Shown: positions 32,844 to 41,466 of the stretch, piece after piece
How the letters are laid out: each line of letters begins with the position of its first letter
Numbering within the stretch: position 1 is the stretch's first letter
Assembly: GCF_049310025.1 (NCBI RefSeq)
Contig: NZ_JBJYKD010000028.1
Span: forward strand, 1 to 42,373
From: JBJYKD01 sp049310025
Lineage (GTDB): Bacteria > Bacillota > Thermosediminibacteria > Thermosediminibacterales > Tepidanaerobacteraceae
Length of the DNA: 42,373 nt
Reading direction: 5' to 3'
Notes under the pieces: generated by a model
The model's input: only the letters and a program-made list of their open reading frames with translations
The model's database searches: none
What the model was told of the DNA's origin: nothing
Made by a program: the position numbers and the translations under genes

Positions 32844-32872
32844 TTTATATCATTTTTTAACACCACATGCAA
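32844..32872 (-). promoter_or_regulatory. Promoter of recD2
   Basis: Minus-strand TTGCAT (32872-32867), 17-nt spacer, TATAAA (32849-32844), placing the RNA start about 27 nt before the recD2 ATG. Confidence 0.6.
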
Positions 32873-32966
32873 CAGGTATCGCCGCTTCCATGGTTCGGCC
32901 TCAGGGAGATGCTTAAAAAAAATAACGCCCGGCGACGGCCTGGGATGAAAGAAGATATAAAGCCTT

Positions 32967-34661
32967 TTACGACATATATCGTTTGAAGGTGATAACCTTG
33001 TTCCTGCCTTCCTGTTTTGCGCCAAAGAGCAGGGCCTTATCGGCTTTGCTCACCAGGTCGTCCACCGACAGGGCGTCCTCAGGGTAAGAGGCGACACCGG
33101 CACTGATGGTAATAAAGATTTTCTTGCCGGATACGGACCTGGCCATTTCCGTTTTCTCGACAACGGCCCGGATTCTCTCGGCTATGCCGGCCGCTTCCGC
33201 GGAAGACGTGTTTGGCAGGATTATGGCGAATTCCTCCCCGCCGTATCTTCCCACCACGTCCTGGCTCCTGACGTTGTTTTTCAGCACTTCTGCCAGGTTT
33301 GAGAGTATCTCGTCTCCCACCAGGTGGCCGTACATGTCATTATAGGATTTAAAATAATCTATGTCTATTATTATAAGGCTGAAAACTCCGCCGGTACATT
33401 TTACCCTGTTTGCCTGTCTCTCCAGTTCTTCATATATATAGCGGTAATTGTAAAGTTTTGTCAGCCCGTCCGTAATCGCCAGCTGGGCCGTTCTATCAAA
33501 GAGCTTCGCATTGGAAATGGCCACCGCCGCCTGGCTTGCCAGAATACTTGTAAGGGTAAGATGCTTTTTTGTATAGATGTAATTCTTATTGCTGGTGAGG
33601 GTAATGGCGCCTATCAATTCATTCCCTGTTATTAGCGGAACCACCATCATTGATTTGGTTTTCGGCGGATAACCGGGTAAAAGCCTGAACCTGGGATCCC
33701 TGTCGCAGTTGTTTACAATCTCTCCCTTCCCTTTTAAGAGGCAGCAACCGGTTATGCCTTCTCCCAGCTGTATCCTTGTATTTTTAAAGTCGGGATCGTT
33801 AAAGCCGTCGTAAATAGCCGGCACCAGAGCGTTTTGCTGGTAGACAAACAAACAGGCGGTGTCCCAGGGTGCTACGCTCTGGATGGACGTAAGGACTGTC
33901 TCCAGGACCTCCTGGATATCCAGGGTGGAAGTCATGGTAGCCGCCATGTCATAAAGGGCCGTTAATTCCCGGTTGATGACCACCATGTTCATATACATCC
34001 TGTATGTATACACCAGACCCATATAGGGGATAAACACAAACAGCGCCGGATAAAAACCCCCGCGCCGGTAAATAAAGATCATCAATATTCCAGCCGGCAG
34101 CGCCACCACGTAAGTTGCAAGGTCATTCCACAGAGATTGCGCAAAATTCGTAAAGGGACGGGTGGAGTTTTTCAAGGACAAATAATATTCCACCAGCACG
34201 TTGTTTGCCAGAAAGTAAGTCACTATACCCGCGGCCTGAGCCAGGCCCTCGTAAAATAACATGCCGTTAAAAACACTTCGGGCGGCCAAGTATATGCCCA
34301 TACCGCCGAAAAAGCTCAGCATGTATTGCCCGACATTAAACAATACCGAATAAACCCTTTCATCGGGTTCATCCTGTCTATGGAGATGGATCTGGACAGC
34401 CAGGGTGCTTAAGGCTTTCATAAAGGCTGCGGGTACGGGACCGAATATAAATATCGATGAATATACAAAACCGAATTCCATAGTTAAAAAAAATCCATTA
34501 AACGGAATCGCGTTAAATTCCGATACTGCCATAATAGATAAAAATATTAAAAATCTATGCCAGGGTTCTCGCATTTCAATACCGAACAGAACTGCCGCCA
34601 TCGCCAGAATCCCTATACCTGAAGTAAAAACAACCCCGGCAAATCTTTTTTGTGCCCTCAT
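32967..34661 (-). CDS. Membrane-bound GAF-GGDEF diguanylate cyclase
   Basis: 564 residues. About seven membrane segments fill residues 10-220, a sensory membrane domain. A GAF domain follows (ILDIQEVLETVLTSIQSVAP onward, with VVPLITGNELIGAITL), then a GGDEF domain with active-site YGGEEF and an upstream RSQD exactly five residues away, which is a complete inhibitory I-site. It should make cyclic di-GMP and be product-inhibited. No EAL domain. The ATG lies about 10 nt after a GGGGGGG run. Signal unknown. It stands alone between a small GT2-like gene and recD2. Confidence 0.9.
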   Translation of the reverse strand: MRAQKRFAGVVFTSGIGILAMAAVLFGIEMREPWHRFLIFLSIMAVSEFNAIPFNGFFLTMEFGFVYSSIFIFGPVPAAFMKALSTLAVQIHLHRQDEPDERVYSVLFNVGQYMLSFFGGMGIYLAARSVFNGMLFYEGLAQAAGIVTYFLANNVLVEYYLSLKNSTRPFTNFAQSLWNDLATYVVALPAGILMIFIYRRGGFYPALFVFIPYMGLVYTYRMYMNMVVINRELTALYDMAATMTSTLDIQEVLETVLTSIQSVAPWDTACLFVYQQNALVPAIYDGFNDPDFKNTRIQLGEGITGCCLLKGKGEIVNNCDRDPRFRLLPGYPPKTKSMMVVPLITGNELIGAITLTSNKNYIYTKKHLTLTSILASQAAVAISNAKLFDRTAQLAITDGLTKLYNYRYIYEELERQANRVKCTGGVFSLIIIDIDYFKSYNDMYGHLVGDEILSNLAEVLKNNVRSQDVVGRYGGEEFAIILPNTSSAEAAGIAERIRAVVEKTEMARSVSGKKIFITISAGVASYPEDALSVDDLVSKADKALLFGAKQEGRNKVITFKRYMS

Positions 34662-34754
34662 TTTGGGAAGGCCCCCCCGACACCTTTTTATTAATAATAA
34701 TTTACCATCATTTAATAAATATTTCTACACCATCAGTATATTTCCTTTTTTTAT

Positions 34755-34783
34755 GAAAAAAAAGAGACCCTCTTTACAGGGTC
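34755..34783 (-). terminator. Rho-independent terminator of the GT2-like gene
   Basis: On the minus strand GACCCT-gtaaag-AGGGTC is followed by TCTTTTTTTT. It lies about 130 bp past the stop codon at 34913 and would end the leftward transcript before the GGDEF gene. Confidence 0.75.
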
Positions 34784-34912
34784 AACACCACGAAAGAAAG
34801 GGGGGCATACAAAAGAACTAAGGGGTAAAACTGTCGAGAAAGAAATAGGGCTTTTACGATTATAATTATATATTATCATGGAAAAATTTGATATCACTCG
34901 GTTGTCCTAATT

Positions 34913-35392
34913 TTAATGGGAATTTAGACCTATTTCGACACCTTTTTTCGACGAATAGAAATTTGTAAGCTTCTTTACCTCTTTATAACTCATGCGGGTC
35001 GCGTCAATGATGACAACTACCGGTTCGCTTATTAAGTTCAGAGCTTCCATGATGCACCCTCTGAAATGGCTGTCGGACAATAAAATCACCTTCAATCCGG
35101 GAAATTGAAGGGAGAGTTTTTCCAAAATCCCCCGGGTTTGATCCAGGGAGCCGTTGTCGACAATTATCAGTTCCCTGGAATTCATGCCCGAAACATGCCT
35201 GTAAAAGTTTCTTACAATATCCTCAATATGATCCTGGGCATTTTTTACCACGATAATTACATCCGGATGTCTGCCCGGCCTGCTTTCCGAAAAACCCGAT
35301 GCAATAATTTGAAATATATATATAATCCCGAAAACGGCCAGCAGTGTCAAAAAAGCCAGGCTTATGTCTGCGGTTGAAATAATCCTTTCCAC
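34913..35392 (-). CDS. Small membrane-anchored glycosyltransferase-2-like protein
   Basis: 159 residues from a GTG preceded by GGCGGA within a G-run. Residues 11-33 form one membrane anchor (SLAFLTLLAVFGIIYIFQII). The rest looks like the nucleotide-binding half of a GT-2 (GT-A) domain: PDVIIVVKNAQDHIEDIV, then RELIIVDNGSLDQTRGIL and KVILL. Where DxD should stand it has VVIIDATRMS, and the acceptor half of a normal 220-300 residue domain is missing. It may be a non-catalytic relative or a shortened gene. It lies just downstream of degS-degU on the same strand and may be cotranscribed with them. Confidence 0.55.
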   Translation of the reverse strand: MERIISTADISLAFLTLLAVFGIIYIFQIIASGFSESRPGRHPDVIIVVKNAQDHIEDIVRNFYRHVSGMNSRELIIVDNGSLDQTRGILEKLSLQFPGLKVILLSDSHFRGCIMEALNLISEPVVVIIDATRMSYKEVKKLTNFYSSKKGVEIGLNSH

Positions 35393-35451
35393 TCCGCCCC
35401 CCCCCTTTTTTTAATATATAATATTCTATTCAGGGGGAAACGGAACCGTTC

Positions 35452-36093
35452 TTACACAAGCTTATTTTTTAAGGCGAAAACAGCCACCTGGGTCCTGTCC
35501 ATGAGGTTCAGCTTTCTCAATATGCTGCTCACGTGATTTTTAACGGTCTTTTCGCTGATACCGAGTTTGCTGGAAATCTCATAGTTGTTCATGCCCTCGG
35601 CTATGCACACCAGAACTTCTTTTTCTCTTGGGGTAAGGGGCTTCTTCGCCGTGGCAATGGGTTGAGTTATCCTGTTGAACTCGGCGACCAGGGCTCTGCT
35701 CAAGGTGGGTTGTATGTATGTCTCCCCCCGGCTCACAGACCTCACGGCTTCAAGCAGCCCCTGGGGCTCTATGTCTTTCAGTATATAACCCAAAACGCCC
35801 GTTTTAATGAGCTCCAGTAAATACTCCCGGTCATCATAGATGGTCAGAATTATTATTTTTGTAGACACTTTTTCACTTTTCAATTTTCTGGTAACCTCAA
35901 TGCCGTTTAACCGGGGCATATTTATGTCCAGCAGCAGTACATCAGGGTTTTTGGCCTTTACCTCATCTATGGCCTCATAGCCGTCCGAGGCTTCCCCCAC
36001 TACCTCGATATCTTCTTCCATCTCCAGAATTTTTCTGAGCCCCTTGCGCATAAGGACGTGGTCGTCCGCCAGCACTACCGATATTTTCCCCAT
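35452..36093 (-). CDS. degU: NarL/FixJ-family response regulator, DegU-like
   Basis: 213 residues. The receiver domain has VVLADDH, phospho-acceptor Asp in DVLLLDINMPRLNG, IILTIYDD and YILKDI. A LuxR-type helix-turn-helix follows: LTPREKEVLVCIAEGMNNYE and GISEKTVKNHVSSILRKLN. The ATG lies 2 nt after the kinase stop, with GAAGGGAG upstream, so the pair is coupled. DegU controls exoenzymes, motility and competence in Bacillus; targets here are unknown. The name rests on pairing with a DegS-type kinase. Confidence 0.85.
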   Translation of the reverse strand: MGKISVVLADDHVLMRKGLRKILEMEEDIEVVGEASDGYEAIDEVKAKNPDVLLLDINMPRLNGIEVTRKLKSEKVSTKIIILTIYDDREYLLELIKTGVLGYILKDIEPQGLLEAVRSVSRGETYIQPTLSRALVAEFNRITQPIATAKKPLTPREKEVLVCIAEGMNNYEISSKLGISEKTVKNHVSSILRKLNLMDRTQVAVFALKNKLV

Positions 36094-36095
36094 TG

Positions 36096-37262
36096 TTAGA
36101 TTCTCCCTTCATCCTTTATTGGTATTGTAACAAAAATTTTCGTGCCCCTGCCCGTTCCCGTGTCAACACATACGGAGCCGTTCAAAAGTTCCACTCTCTC
36201 TTTAATGCTCATTAGACCGAAATGTCCCTCTCCGTCCTGCATGGAACTCATAGAATTCCACTCAAAACCCCTGCCGTCGTCGGCGACAACGAGATTCACC
36301 AGACTGTTGCTAAATTCCAGTTTCACCATGGCGTTTCGTGCCCCGGAATGTTTTTTAATATTGGTCAGCGCTTCCTGAATTATTCTGAAGAGTGTAACCT
36401 CTATGCTGGAACTGAACCTTAATCTGTCCCCCATCATTTTAAACTCCACATTTATACCCGTATCTTCTTGAAATTCCGTGCAGTACCTGCATGTAACCGC
36501 CTCAAGCCCAAGGTCGTCCAGAGCCGACGGCCTTAAATTGAAAATTATTTTTCTCAATTCTTTCAACGAAGCCCGCACAATCTGCTTTAATTCCTGCAGC
36601 TCCGTCCTCGCCCTTTCCAGATCTTTTTCAAACAGCTTTTCACATATTTCAGCTTGGATGATGGCATTAGCCATGGTCTGGGCCGGTCCGTCGTGGATAT
36701 CCATGGCCACCCGCCTTCTCTCTTCCTCCTGGGCTTTGATGATCTGGGCGGCAAAGTTCTGTTTCTGCGTTATATCCGAAAGATGACCCGAGATGTTCTC
36801 CAGGTTCCCCTTGAGGAAACTCAAAGCCACACCCACCTGCATGGTAAGGTGTTCCGCCTGTTTGAGAATCGTCTGCATGCTCTTGAAAGCCCTCTCCAGG
36901 TCGTCTCTTTTCTCTTTAAGCTGGTTTTCCCGTTCTTTTTCCAGGGTGAGCTTTATCTGGATGTCTTTGGCCTCTTCATAAGCCGCCCTTATATCGTCTT
37001 CTCTGTACTTTCTAAAATCTCTGCTCACGGCCATTAGTTTAAATCTTGCGGCTTTTTCGAGTTTTTCCAGGGCTTCAACTTTCTCTATGGTCTCCTTCAC
37101 CTTTTCCTGCACCTGGAGCAGGTCCTTTTCCAGCCGCTCGCACTCTTGTTTGGCGTGTTCGGCTATATTGAAGATTTCTTTCTGCCCTTTTTCTACGGCC
37201 TCTATGGTGGAATTGATAACGGTGTTCAGGTGAGCGACATCCAGCCGGGATTTTTTCAACAC
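36096..37262 (-). CDS. degS: Cytosolic sensor histidine kinase, DegS-like
   Basis: 388 residues with no membrane segment. A long N-terminal coiled coil (residues 20-150), as in DegS, precedes the HisKA_3 box EERRRVAMDIHDGPAQTMAN with the phosphorylated His. The ATPase domain has RIIQEALTNIKKHSGA, VADDGRGF and GEGHFGLMSIKERVELL. The GTG at 37262 follows AGGAGG by 6 nt. It phosphorylates the regulator encoded next. Its promoter is probably at 37282-37309. Confidence 0.87.
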   Translation of the reverse strand: MLKKSRLDVAHLNTVINSTIEAVEKGQKEIFNIAEHAKQECERLEKDLLQVQEKVKETIEKVEALEKLEKAARFKLMAVSRDFRKYREDDIRAAYEEAKDIQIKLTLEKERENQLKEKRDDLERAFKSMQTILKQAEHLTMQVGVALSFLKGNLENISGHLSDITQKQNFAAQIIKAQEEERRRVAMDIHDGPAQTMANAIIQAEICEKLFEKDLERARTELQELKQIVRASLKELRKIIFNLRPSALDDLGLEAVTCRYCTEFQEDTGINVEFKMMGDRLRFSSSIEVTLFRIIQEALTNIKKHSGARNAMVKLEFSNSLVNLVVADDGRGFEWNSMSSMQDGEGHFGLMSIKERVELLNGSVCVDTGTGRGTKIFVTIPIKDEGRI

Positions 37263-37281
37263 TTCACCCCTCCTTTAAGGC

Positions 37282-37309
37282 CATATATATATTCGATAAA
37301 AAACGTCAA
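37282..37309 (-). promoter_or_regulatory. Possible promoter of degS-degU
   Basis: Minus-strand TTGACG (37309-37304), 16-nt spacer, TATATG (37287-37282), about 20 nt before the degS start. The -10 is weak but no better match lies nearby. Confidence 0.45.
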
Positions 37310-37329
37310 ATTTCCTTCCATTGCAACAA

Positions 37330-37361
37330 AATGCAATAAAAAGGCAGCCGTTAAAGGCTGC
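37330..37361 (-). terminator. Rho-independent terminator overlapping the end of metK
   Basis: On the minus strand GCAGCC-tttaac-GGCTGC followed by CTTTTTAT. The left arm of the stem contains the last metK codons and the stop at 37351-37353. Confidence 0.8.
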
Positions 37362-38547
37362 TTGCTTGTTTTTTCAGAATCTCTGCTTTATCGGTTCTTT
37401 CCCACGGCAGGTCCAGATCGCTCCTCCCAAAATGCCCGTATGCCGCCACCTGCCTGAATATGGGCCTCCGAAGATTCAGGTCGCGGATTATGGCCCCCGG
37501 ACGTAGATCAAAGTTGTCAATAACCAGCTTCTGTAATTTTTCATCGGGTACGACGCCGGTGCCGAAGGTATCCACCATAATGGATACCGGGCGGGCGACA
37601 CCGATGGCATAAGCCACCTGCACCTCGCACCTGGATGCAAGACCCGCAGCCACGATATTTTTGGCCACGTACCTGGCGGCATAGGATGCCGAGCGGTCCA
37701 CCTTGGTGGGGTCTTTGCCCGAAAACGCTCCCCCTCCGTGCCTGGCGTAGCCGCCATATGTATCCACTATGATTTTCCGCCCTGTCAGACCCGAGTCACC
37801 ATGCGGCCCACCTACCACGAACCTTCCGGTGGGATTCACGTAAAACTTTGTGTTTTTATCTATCAGATGTTCAGGTACTACCTTCTTTATCACATGTTCT
37901 ATTATATCGGCCTTGAGGGCGGCAAGCTCCACCGCCGACTTGTGCTGGGCTGAAACCACTATCTTGTCCACTCTAACGGGCTTCGAATCCTCATACTGCA
38001 CCGTTACCTGGGTCTTGCCGTCAGGCCTCAGATATGGAAGCAATTTTGACTTTCGAACTTCGGCAAGCCTCTTTGCCAGCTTATGAGCCAGAGATATGGG
38101 AAGCGGCATCAGTTCGGGGGTCTCATCCACCGCGAAGCCGAACATCATACCCTGGTCGCCGGCTCCTATCCTGTCCAGGTCGTCGTGAACTTCCTCCCCC
38201 TCCCGGACCTCATAGGCATTGTTCACACCCATGGCTATATCGGGCGACTGTTCGTCAATCGAAGTGACCACCGCACATGTGTCACAGTCAAAGCCGAATT
38301 TTGCGCGTGTGTATCCGATCTCCCTGATGGTTTCCCGCGTGATTCTGGGTATGTCCACATAACATTCCGTGGTGATTTCCCCCATCACCACCACAAGCCC
38401 CGTAGTAACCGCCGTCTCGCAGGCCACTCTGGCGTAAGGGTCCTTTTCCAATATGGCATCAAGAATAGCATCCGAAACCTGGTCGCATATCTTGTCGGGA
38501 TGCCCTTCGGTCACCGATTCCGAAGTAAAAAGGAAATTCTTTCCCAA
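37351..38547 (-). CDS. metK: S-adenosylmethionine synthetase
   Basis: 398 residues, the normal MetK length. It makes S-adenosylmethionine from methionine and ATP. Motifs: SESVTEGHPDKICDQVSDAI, GAGDQGMMFGFA and GGGAFSGKDPTKVDRSA. The start is a TTG at 38547 (L-G-K-N-F-L-F) because AAAGGGAGG lies 7 nt upstream; an ATG 14 codons earlier gives an N-terminal extension foreign to the family. It follows the HEAT-repeat gene by 28 bp and is probably cotranscribed from 40201-40228; no SAM riboswitch is seen. Terminator at its stop. Confidence 0.95.
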   Translation of the reverse strand: MGKNFLFTSESVTEGHPDKICDQVSDAILDAILEKDPYARVACETAVTTGLVVVMGEITTECYVDIPRITRETIREIGYTRAKFGFDCDTCAVVTSIDEQSPDIAMGVNNAYEVREGEEVHDDLDRIGAGDQGMMFGFAVDETPELMPLPISLAHKLAKRLAEVRKSKLLPYLRPDGKTQVTVQYEDSKPVRVDKIVVSAQHKSAVELAALKADIIEHVIKKVVPEHLIDKNTKFYVNPTGRFVVGGPHGDSGLTGRKIIVDTYGGYARHGGGAFSGKDPTKVDRSASYAARYVAKNIVAAGLASRCEVQVAYAIGVARPVSIMVDTFGTGVVPDEKLQKLVIDNFDLRPGAIIRDLNLRRPIFRQVAAYGHFGRSDLDLPWERTDKAEILKKQASSL

Positions 38548-38575
38548 TTTAAAACCTCCCTTTTCAATTACTTTT

Positions 38576-40159
38576 TCATTGAAAGGCATCGGGATTTACT
38601 CTCAGGTCAAAACCGTTTTTCATATTGTTGAGGGCTACCCTGATGCTCTCTATAACCATTCTCTGTATAAAAGGGTGATAGTAAAGGGGCTTTAAGTCCA
38701 TGTTGAGAAGGGCGGCGAGCACCACTTTCGCCAGTTCGCCCTGACCGGCTCTTACCAGAAAATCGGCCGAAAGTTCCAGCATCCTCTTTATCATCTCTAC
38801 ATGGGGTTCTATAAGTTCGCGGGTGAAATCGGCAAAAAGTTTTTCCGTTTTTCGATAAGTCATCTTTTTTAATACATAACCCTTTTTAGAACGATTTTCA
38901 TCGGCGTAATCGTACACCCTGGGCTCCGCCACAAACCAGTCGTCAAACGGGCCATAGTTAAACAGGTCAAAAGTTTTCCTGAGATACTCCTCACTTTGGG
39001 AAATAAATTCCAGGTCAAAGTCTTCAAAAACGGGTTTATAAAACTGGGGCTGGAGGTTGTAACTTTGTTCCAGAAGATGCTTCCAGAAAAAGAACTGGTA
39101 GGGAATATCCGTATTTTTCCGGTAGTTGCAAAATAGCGCGTCTTTTATAAGGGTGAGGGCGTACTCCATGTCGCATTCCGCTACCATCGTAGTTTTGGAA
39201 AGATCCTTGACAGAGGCGTTAAATTCCCGCATACTTATCTGCGACACACCCCAGCAGTCTTTGACACCCACATCGGCGTTCAGCAGCAGGTTCATGGAAC
39301 AGAGCTTCCTGCTTTTCAATGGGTTTCGCCACGCTATCCACAGTGCCCTGCTGCCGAGACCGTCTATGGAAGAAATTATTACCTTTACAGGCTTTTGAAG
39401 GTTTACCGGCGGCACGCAAATTTCCATCTGAATACCGCTGAACTTGAGCCTCTGTGCCTCTCTTGAAGCGACCTTCTTCAGGCCTTCATCAGTCAGTTGA
39501 TTTGCCAGTTTATTAAGCGAAAAAAGCGCTTTCCCCGATTTTATCTTACCCAAAGCCCTGACGGCCTCCTGCGCTATGGGGAGGTCGTCTATCATGGCGA
39601 TTATCTCGAGTAAAGGTACGGCTTTTTCGTCCCTCTGTTCGCCGATATCCCTTATATAGGCCAGTTTCATGTCAAGGGGGAATTCTTCAAAGTCGTCCAG
39701 AATATATGGAATTAAAAAATAATCTTTGCTTATATCTTCAAGCATCTCCACAAGGGAGTCGGTCGCCACTTTGTCAAAATCATTCATGATGATATCAAGG
39801 GGCAATTCACCCGCGTCTACTCCGTAATGTGAAAGCACCGTAAGTATCCTGGCTTTGACTTTATCCGATACGTTAGGCATGACAAGGATGTCCATTAAAG
39901 GTTCCACCACATCGTAGTCGTTGGCGAACTCCAGCGCATAACACACTACCGGAGCCAGGACCTCGTCACTCTCTCTGAGCTTGGCCAGGCACACGGGTAC
40001 CACCTGGTCACCCATGCTGAACAGCTTTTTCATGAATTCGTCCATTTGCCAGACGGTATAGTCCTTATCTTTTAATGACTCCAGAAAATCTATAATTCTC
40101 TTTTTATGTAAAAGCCGGTAGTCTACTTTTGAGGCTTTTTTCCCGGTCTTACGCCGCAT
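38576..40159 (-). CDS. HEAT-repeat-like helical protein of unknown function
   Basis: 527 residues, soluble. The N-terminal 240 residues are helical repeats of HEAT type, for example VVPVCLAKLRESDEVLAPVV, DVVEPLMDILVMPNVSDKVK and KAVPLLEIIAMIDDLPIAQE. The C-terminal 280 residues are not recognised. HEAT repeats bind proteins or nucleic acids. A ribosome site (GAAAGGAGC) precedes the ATG, and a consensus promoter lies at 40201-40228. Probably cotranscribed with metK, though nothing links the functions. Confidence 0.75.
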   Translation of the reverse strand: MRRKTGKKASKVDYRLLHKKRIIDFLESLKDKDYTVWQMDEFMKKLFSMGDQVVPVCLAKLRESDEVLAPVVCYALEFANDYDVVEPLMDILVMPNVSDKVKARILTVLSHYGVDAGELPLDIIMNDFDKVATDSLVEMLEDISKDYFLIPYILDDFEEFPLDMKLAYIRDIGEQRDEKAVPLLEIIAMIDDLPIAQEAVRALGKIKSGKALFSLNKLANQLTDEGLKKVASREAQRLKFSGIQMEICVPPVNLQKPVKVIISSIDGLGSRALWIAWRNPLKSRKLCSMNLLLNADVGVKDCWGVSQISMREFNASVKDLSKTTMVAECDMEYALTLIKDALFCNYRKNTDIPYQFFFWKHLLEQSYNLQPQFYKPVFEDFDLEFISQSEEYLRKTFDLFNYGPFDDWFVAEPRVYDYADENRSKKGYVLKKMTYRKTEKLFADFTRELIEPHVEMIKRMLELSADFLVRAGQGELAKVVLAALLNMDLKPLYYHPFIQRMVIESIRVALNNMKNGFDLRVNPDAFQ

Positions 40160-40200
40160 GTCGTGCTCCTTTCTACCAGGGGCAAAATCTCACTTCGTTT

Positions 40201-40228
40201 ATTATATTACAATTATATTTTTTGTCAA
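40201..40228 (-). promoter_or_regulatory. Promoter of the HEAT-repeat gene and metK
   Basis: Minus-strand TTGACA (40228-40223), 16-nt spacer, TATAAT (40206-40201): both boxes match consensus exactly. The -35 contains the stop codon of the aldolase gene (40227-40225). Confidence 0.8.
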
Positions 40229-40890
40229 TGCCGCGCGGCCTGCTCCGAATCCTGCCCGTAACAGGTTCTGTAAAAACCTCTCAAGAAATTTATTTCGTCC
40301 AGACTTAAAGAAAAGGGCCGGCCTATAATCATGGACTTTATAAATACTTCCGCCGTTTTCTCTACCATCAGGCTGAGTTTAAAGGCTTCCTCCAGGCACC
40401 GGCCCACTGTCACAACCCCGTGGTTGGCCAGTAAGACGGCGTTCCTGTCTTCCAATGCCCGGACAACATTTTCCGCCAGTTGCCGGGTTCCGGTAGGAGC
40501 ATAATCCGCCACCTTTACGGGCCCCCCCACTACCGAAGCCATATCTTCCATAATGCAAGGGATTTCCATCCTTGCGGCCGCACACGCGCTGGCGTTAATG
40601 CTGTGGGTATGTATTATTGCTTTTACATCGGGCCTTGCCCTGTAAATAGCGGCATGCATCGGCGTCTCCACCGAGGGTTTTCGCCCCGGGTGCAGCGGGT
40701 TCCCGTTCAAATCCACCGCGACTATATCTTCGGGTTCGAGCGAAATATAATTCATGCCGCTGGGGGTAATAACAAAAATATCCTCACCCTCTTCTCGAGC
40801 GCTCAAATTCCCCCATGTGGCCACCACAAGGCCTTCTTTTACGATCTTTTCTCCAAATTCTACTACTTTTTGTTTTATCTTTATCAGCAT
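40225..40890 (-). CDS. Class II aldolase (FucA/AraD family), candidate DHAP-shunt aldolase
   Basis: 221 residues, full length for zinc-dependent sugar-phosphate aldolases. Motifs: ATWGNLSAR (phosphate loop), ITPSGMNY, PSVETPMH (catalytic Glu), IIHTHSINASA (two zinc His) and LLANHGVV (third His). It lies with mtnP on the same strand. In the DHAP shunt, methylthioadenosine phosphorylase and an isomerase yield 5-methylthioribulose-1-phosphate, which such an aldolase splits to DHAP and methylthioacetaldehyde. That substrate is inference from context; fuculose- or ribulose-phosphate aldolase are alternatives. The ATG at 40890 follows GGAAGGTG by 6 nt. Confidence 0.85.
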   Translation of the reverse strand: MLIKIKQKVVEFGEKIVKEGLVVATWGNLSAREEGEDIFVITPSGMNYISLEPEDIVAVDLNGNPLHPGRKPSVETPMHAAIYRARPDVKAIIHTHSINASACAAARMEIPCIMEDMASVVGGPVKVADYAPTGTRQLAENVVRALEDRNAVLLANHGVVTVGRCLEEAFKLSLMVEKTAEVFIKSMIIGRPFSLSLDEINFLRGFYRTCYGQDSEQAARH

Positions 40891-40905
40891 CGTAAACACC
40901 TTCCA

Positions 40906-40951
40906 TATTAAATTGCTACCACATTATTGCTACCACATTAAATTGCTACCA
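40906..40951. repeat. Three-copy short tandem repeat between the PPC and aldolase genes
   Basis: Three near-copies of attaaattgctaccac (the middle copy shorter, attattgctaccac) run through the gap. The leftmost of them on the minus strand includes the PPC gene stop codon (TGG TAG). Probably slippage; each copy adds a TAG on the minus strand. Confidence 0.75.
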
Positions 40952-41368
40952 TAGTGCCAGGCCAGTTGTTTCATCGAACTTTCTATCTAAAATGGCACCC
41001 TTTAACTCCCTTATATAAAATTCACCGGCAAAGACCCTGGTTCCTTCCAGCACATGCCCTCCAACAACCATGCCGTCTTCGCCCGCAAGAGTTATATGCA
41101 AATGGAGGAATGTCTTTCCTTCCTTTTTGGATATGTTACCTGTGCAGCTTAATATTTCCATGGGTTTTTCAAAGGACAGGCAATTATAGGTCTTTTTCTC
41201 CTGGTCGTATATGGCAACTTTCGCCTTCCTGCAGGCTCCAATAAGCTCAATTACCCCCGTCTCTATATTCATTTCACTGGCAATAGCCGTCAGGGAATTG
41301 TAAAGGTCGCTGTCATAATCGAGTCTCCCCATAAACTCCCTGCCGGTCGTATATTCTTTTAATATCAT
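40946..41368 (-). CDS. PPC/DUF296 (PD1-like) domain protein
   Basis: 140 residues, a single PPC domain. Typical features are an N-terminal basic start (MILKEYTTGREFMGRLDYDS), VIELIGACRKAKVAIYD and the signature FLHLHITLAGEDGMVVGGHV with clustered His residues that may bind metal, as in bacterial trimeric PPC proteins. The role in bacteria is unknown. The ATG follows GAAAGGAG by 7 nt; promoter at 41407-41434. It stands between mtnP and the aldolase on the same strand. Confidence 0.8.
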   Translation of the reverse strand: MILKEYTTGREFMGRLDYDSDLYNSLTAIASEMNIETGVIELIGACRKAKVAIYDQEKKTYNCLSFEKPMEILSCTGNISKKEGKTFLHLHITLAGEDGMVVGGHVLEGTRVFAGEFYIRELKGAILDRKFDETTGLALW

Positions 41369-41406
41369 AAGGTTCTCCTTTCCTTCAATTATACATTACT
41401 TATATT

Positions 41407-41434
41407 ATTATATTTTCCCACTCAAACCAGTCAA
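41407..41434 (-). promoter_or_regulatory. Promoter of the PPC and aldolase genes
   Basis: Minus-strand TTGACT (41434-41429), 16-nt spacer, TATAAT (41412-41407), about 38 nt before the PPC start. The pair can thus be transcribed without mtnP. Confidence 0.7.
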
Positions 41435-41466
41435 TACTTTAATTAAAGAAGCCGCCGGTCGCATAA

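Noticed and set aside
38548..38575. SAM riboswitch before metK
   Set aside because: Only 28 nt separate metK from the HEAT-repeat gene and no such fold is visible.
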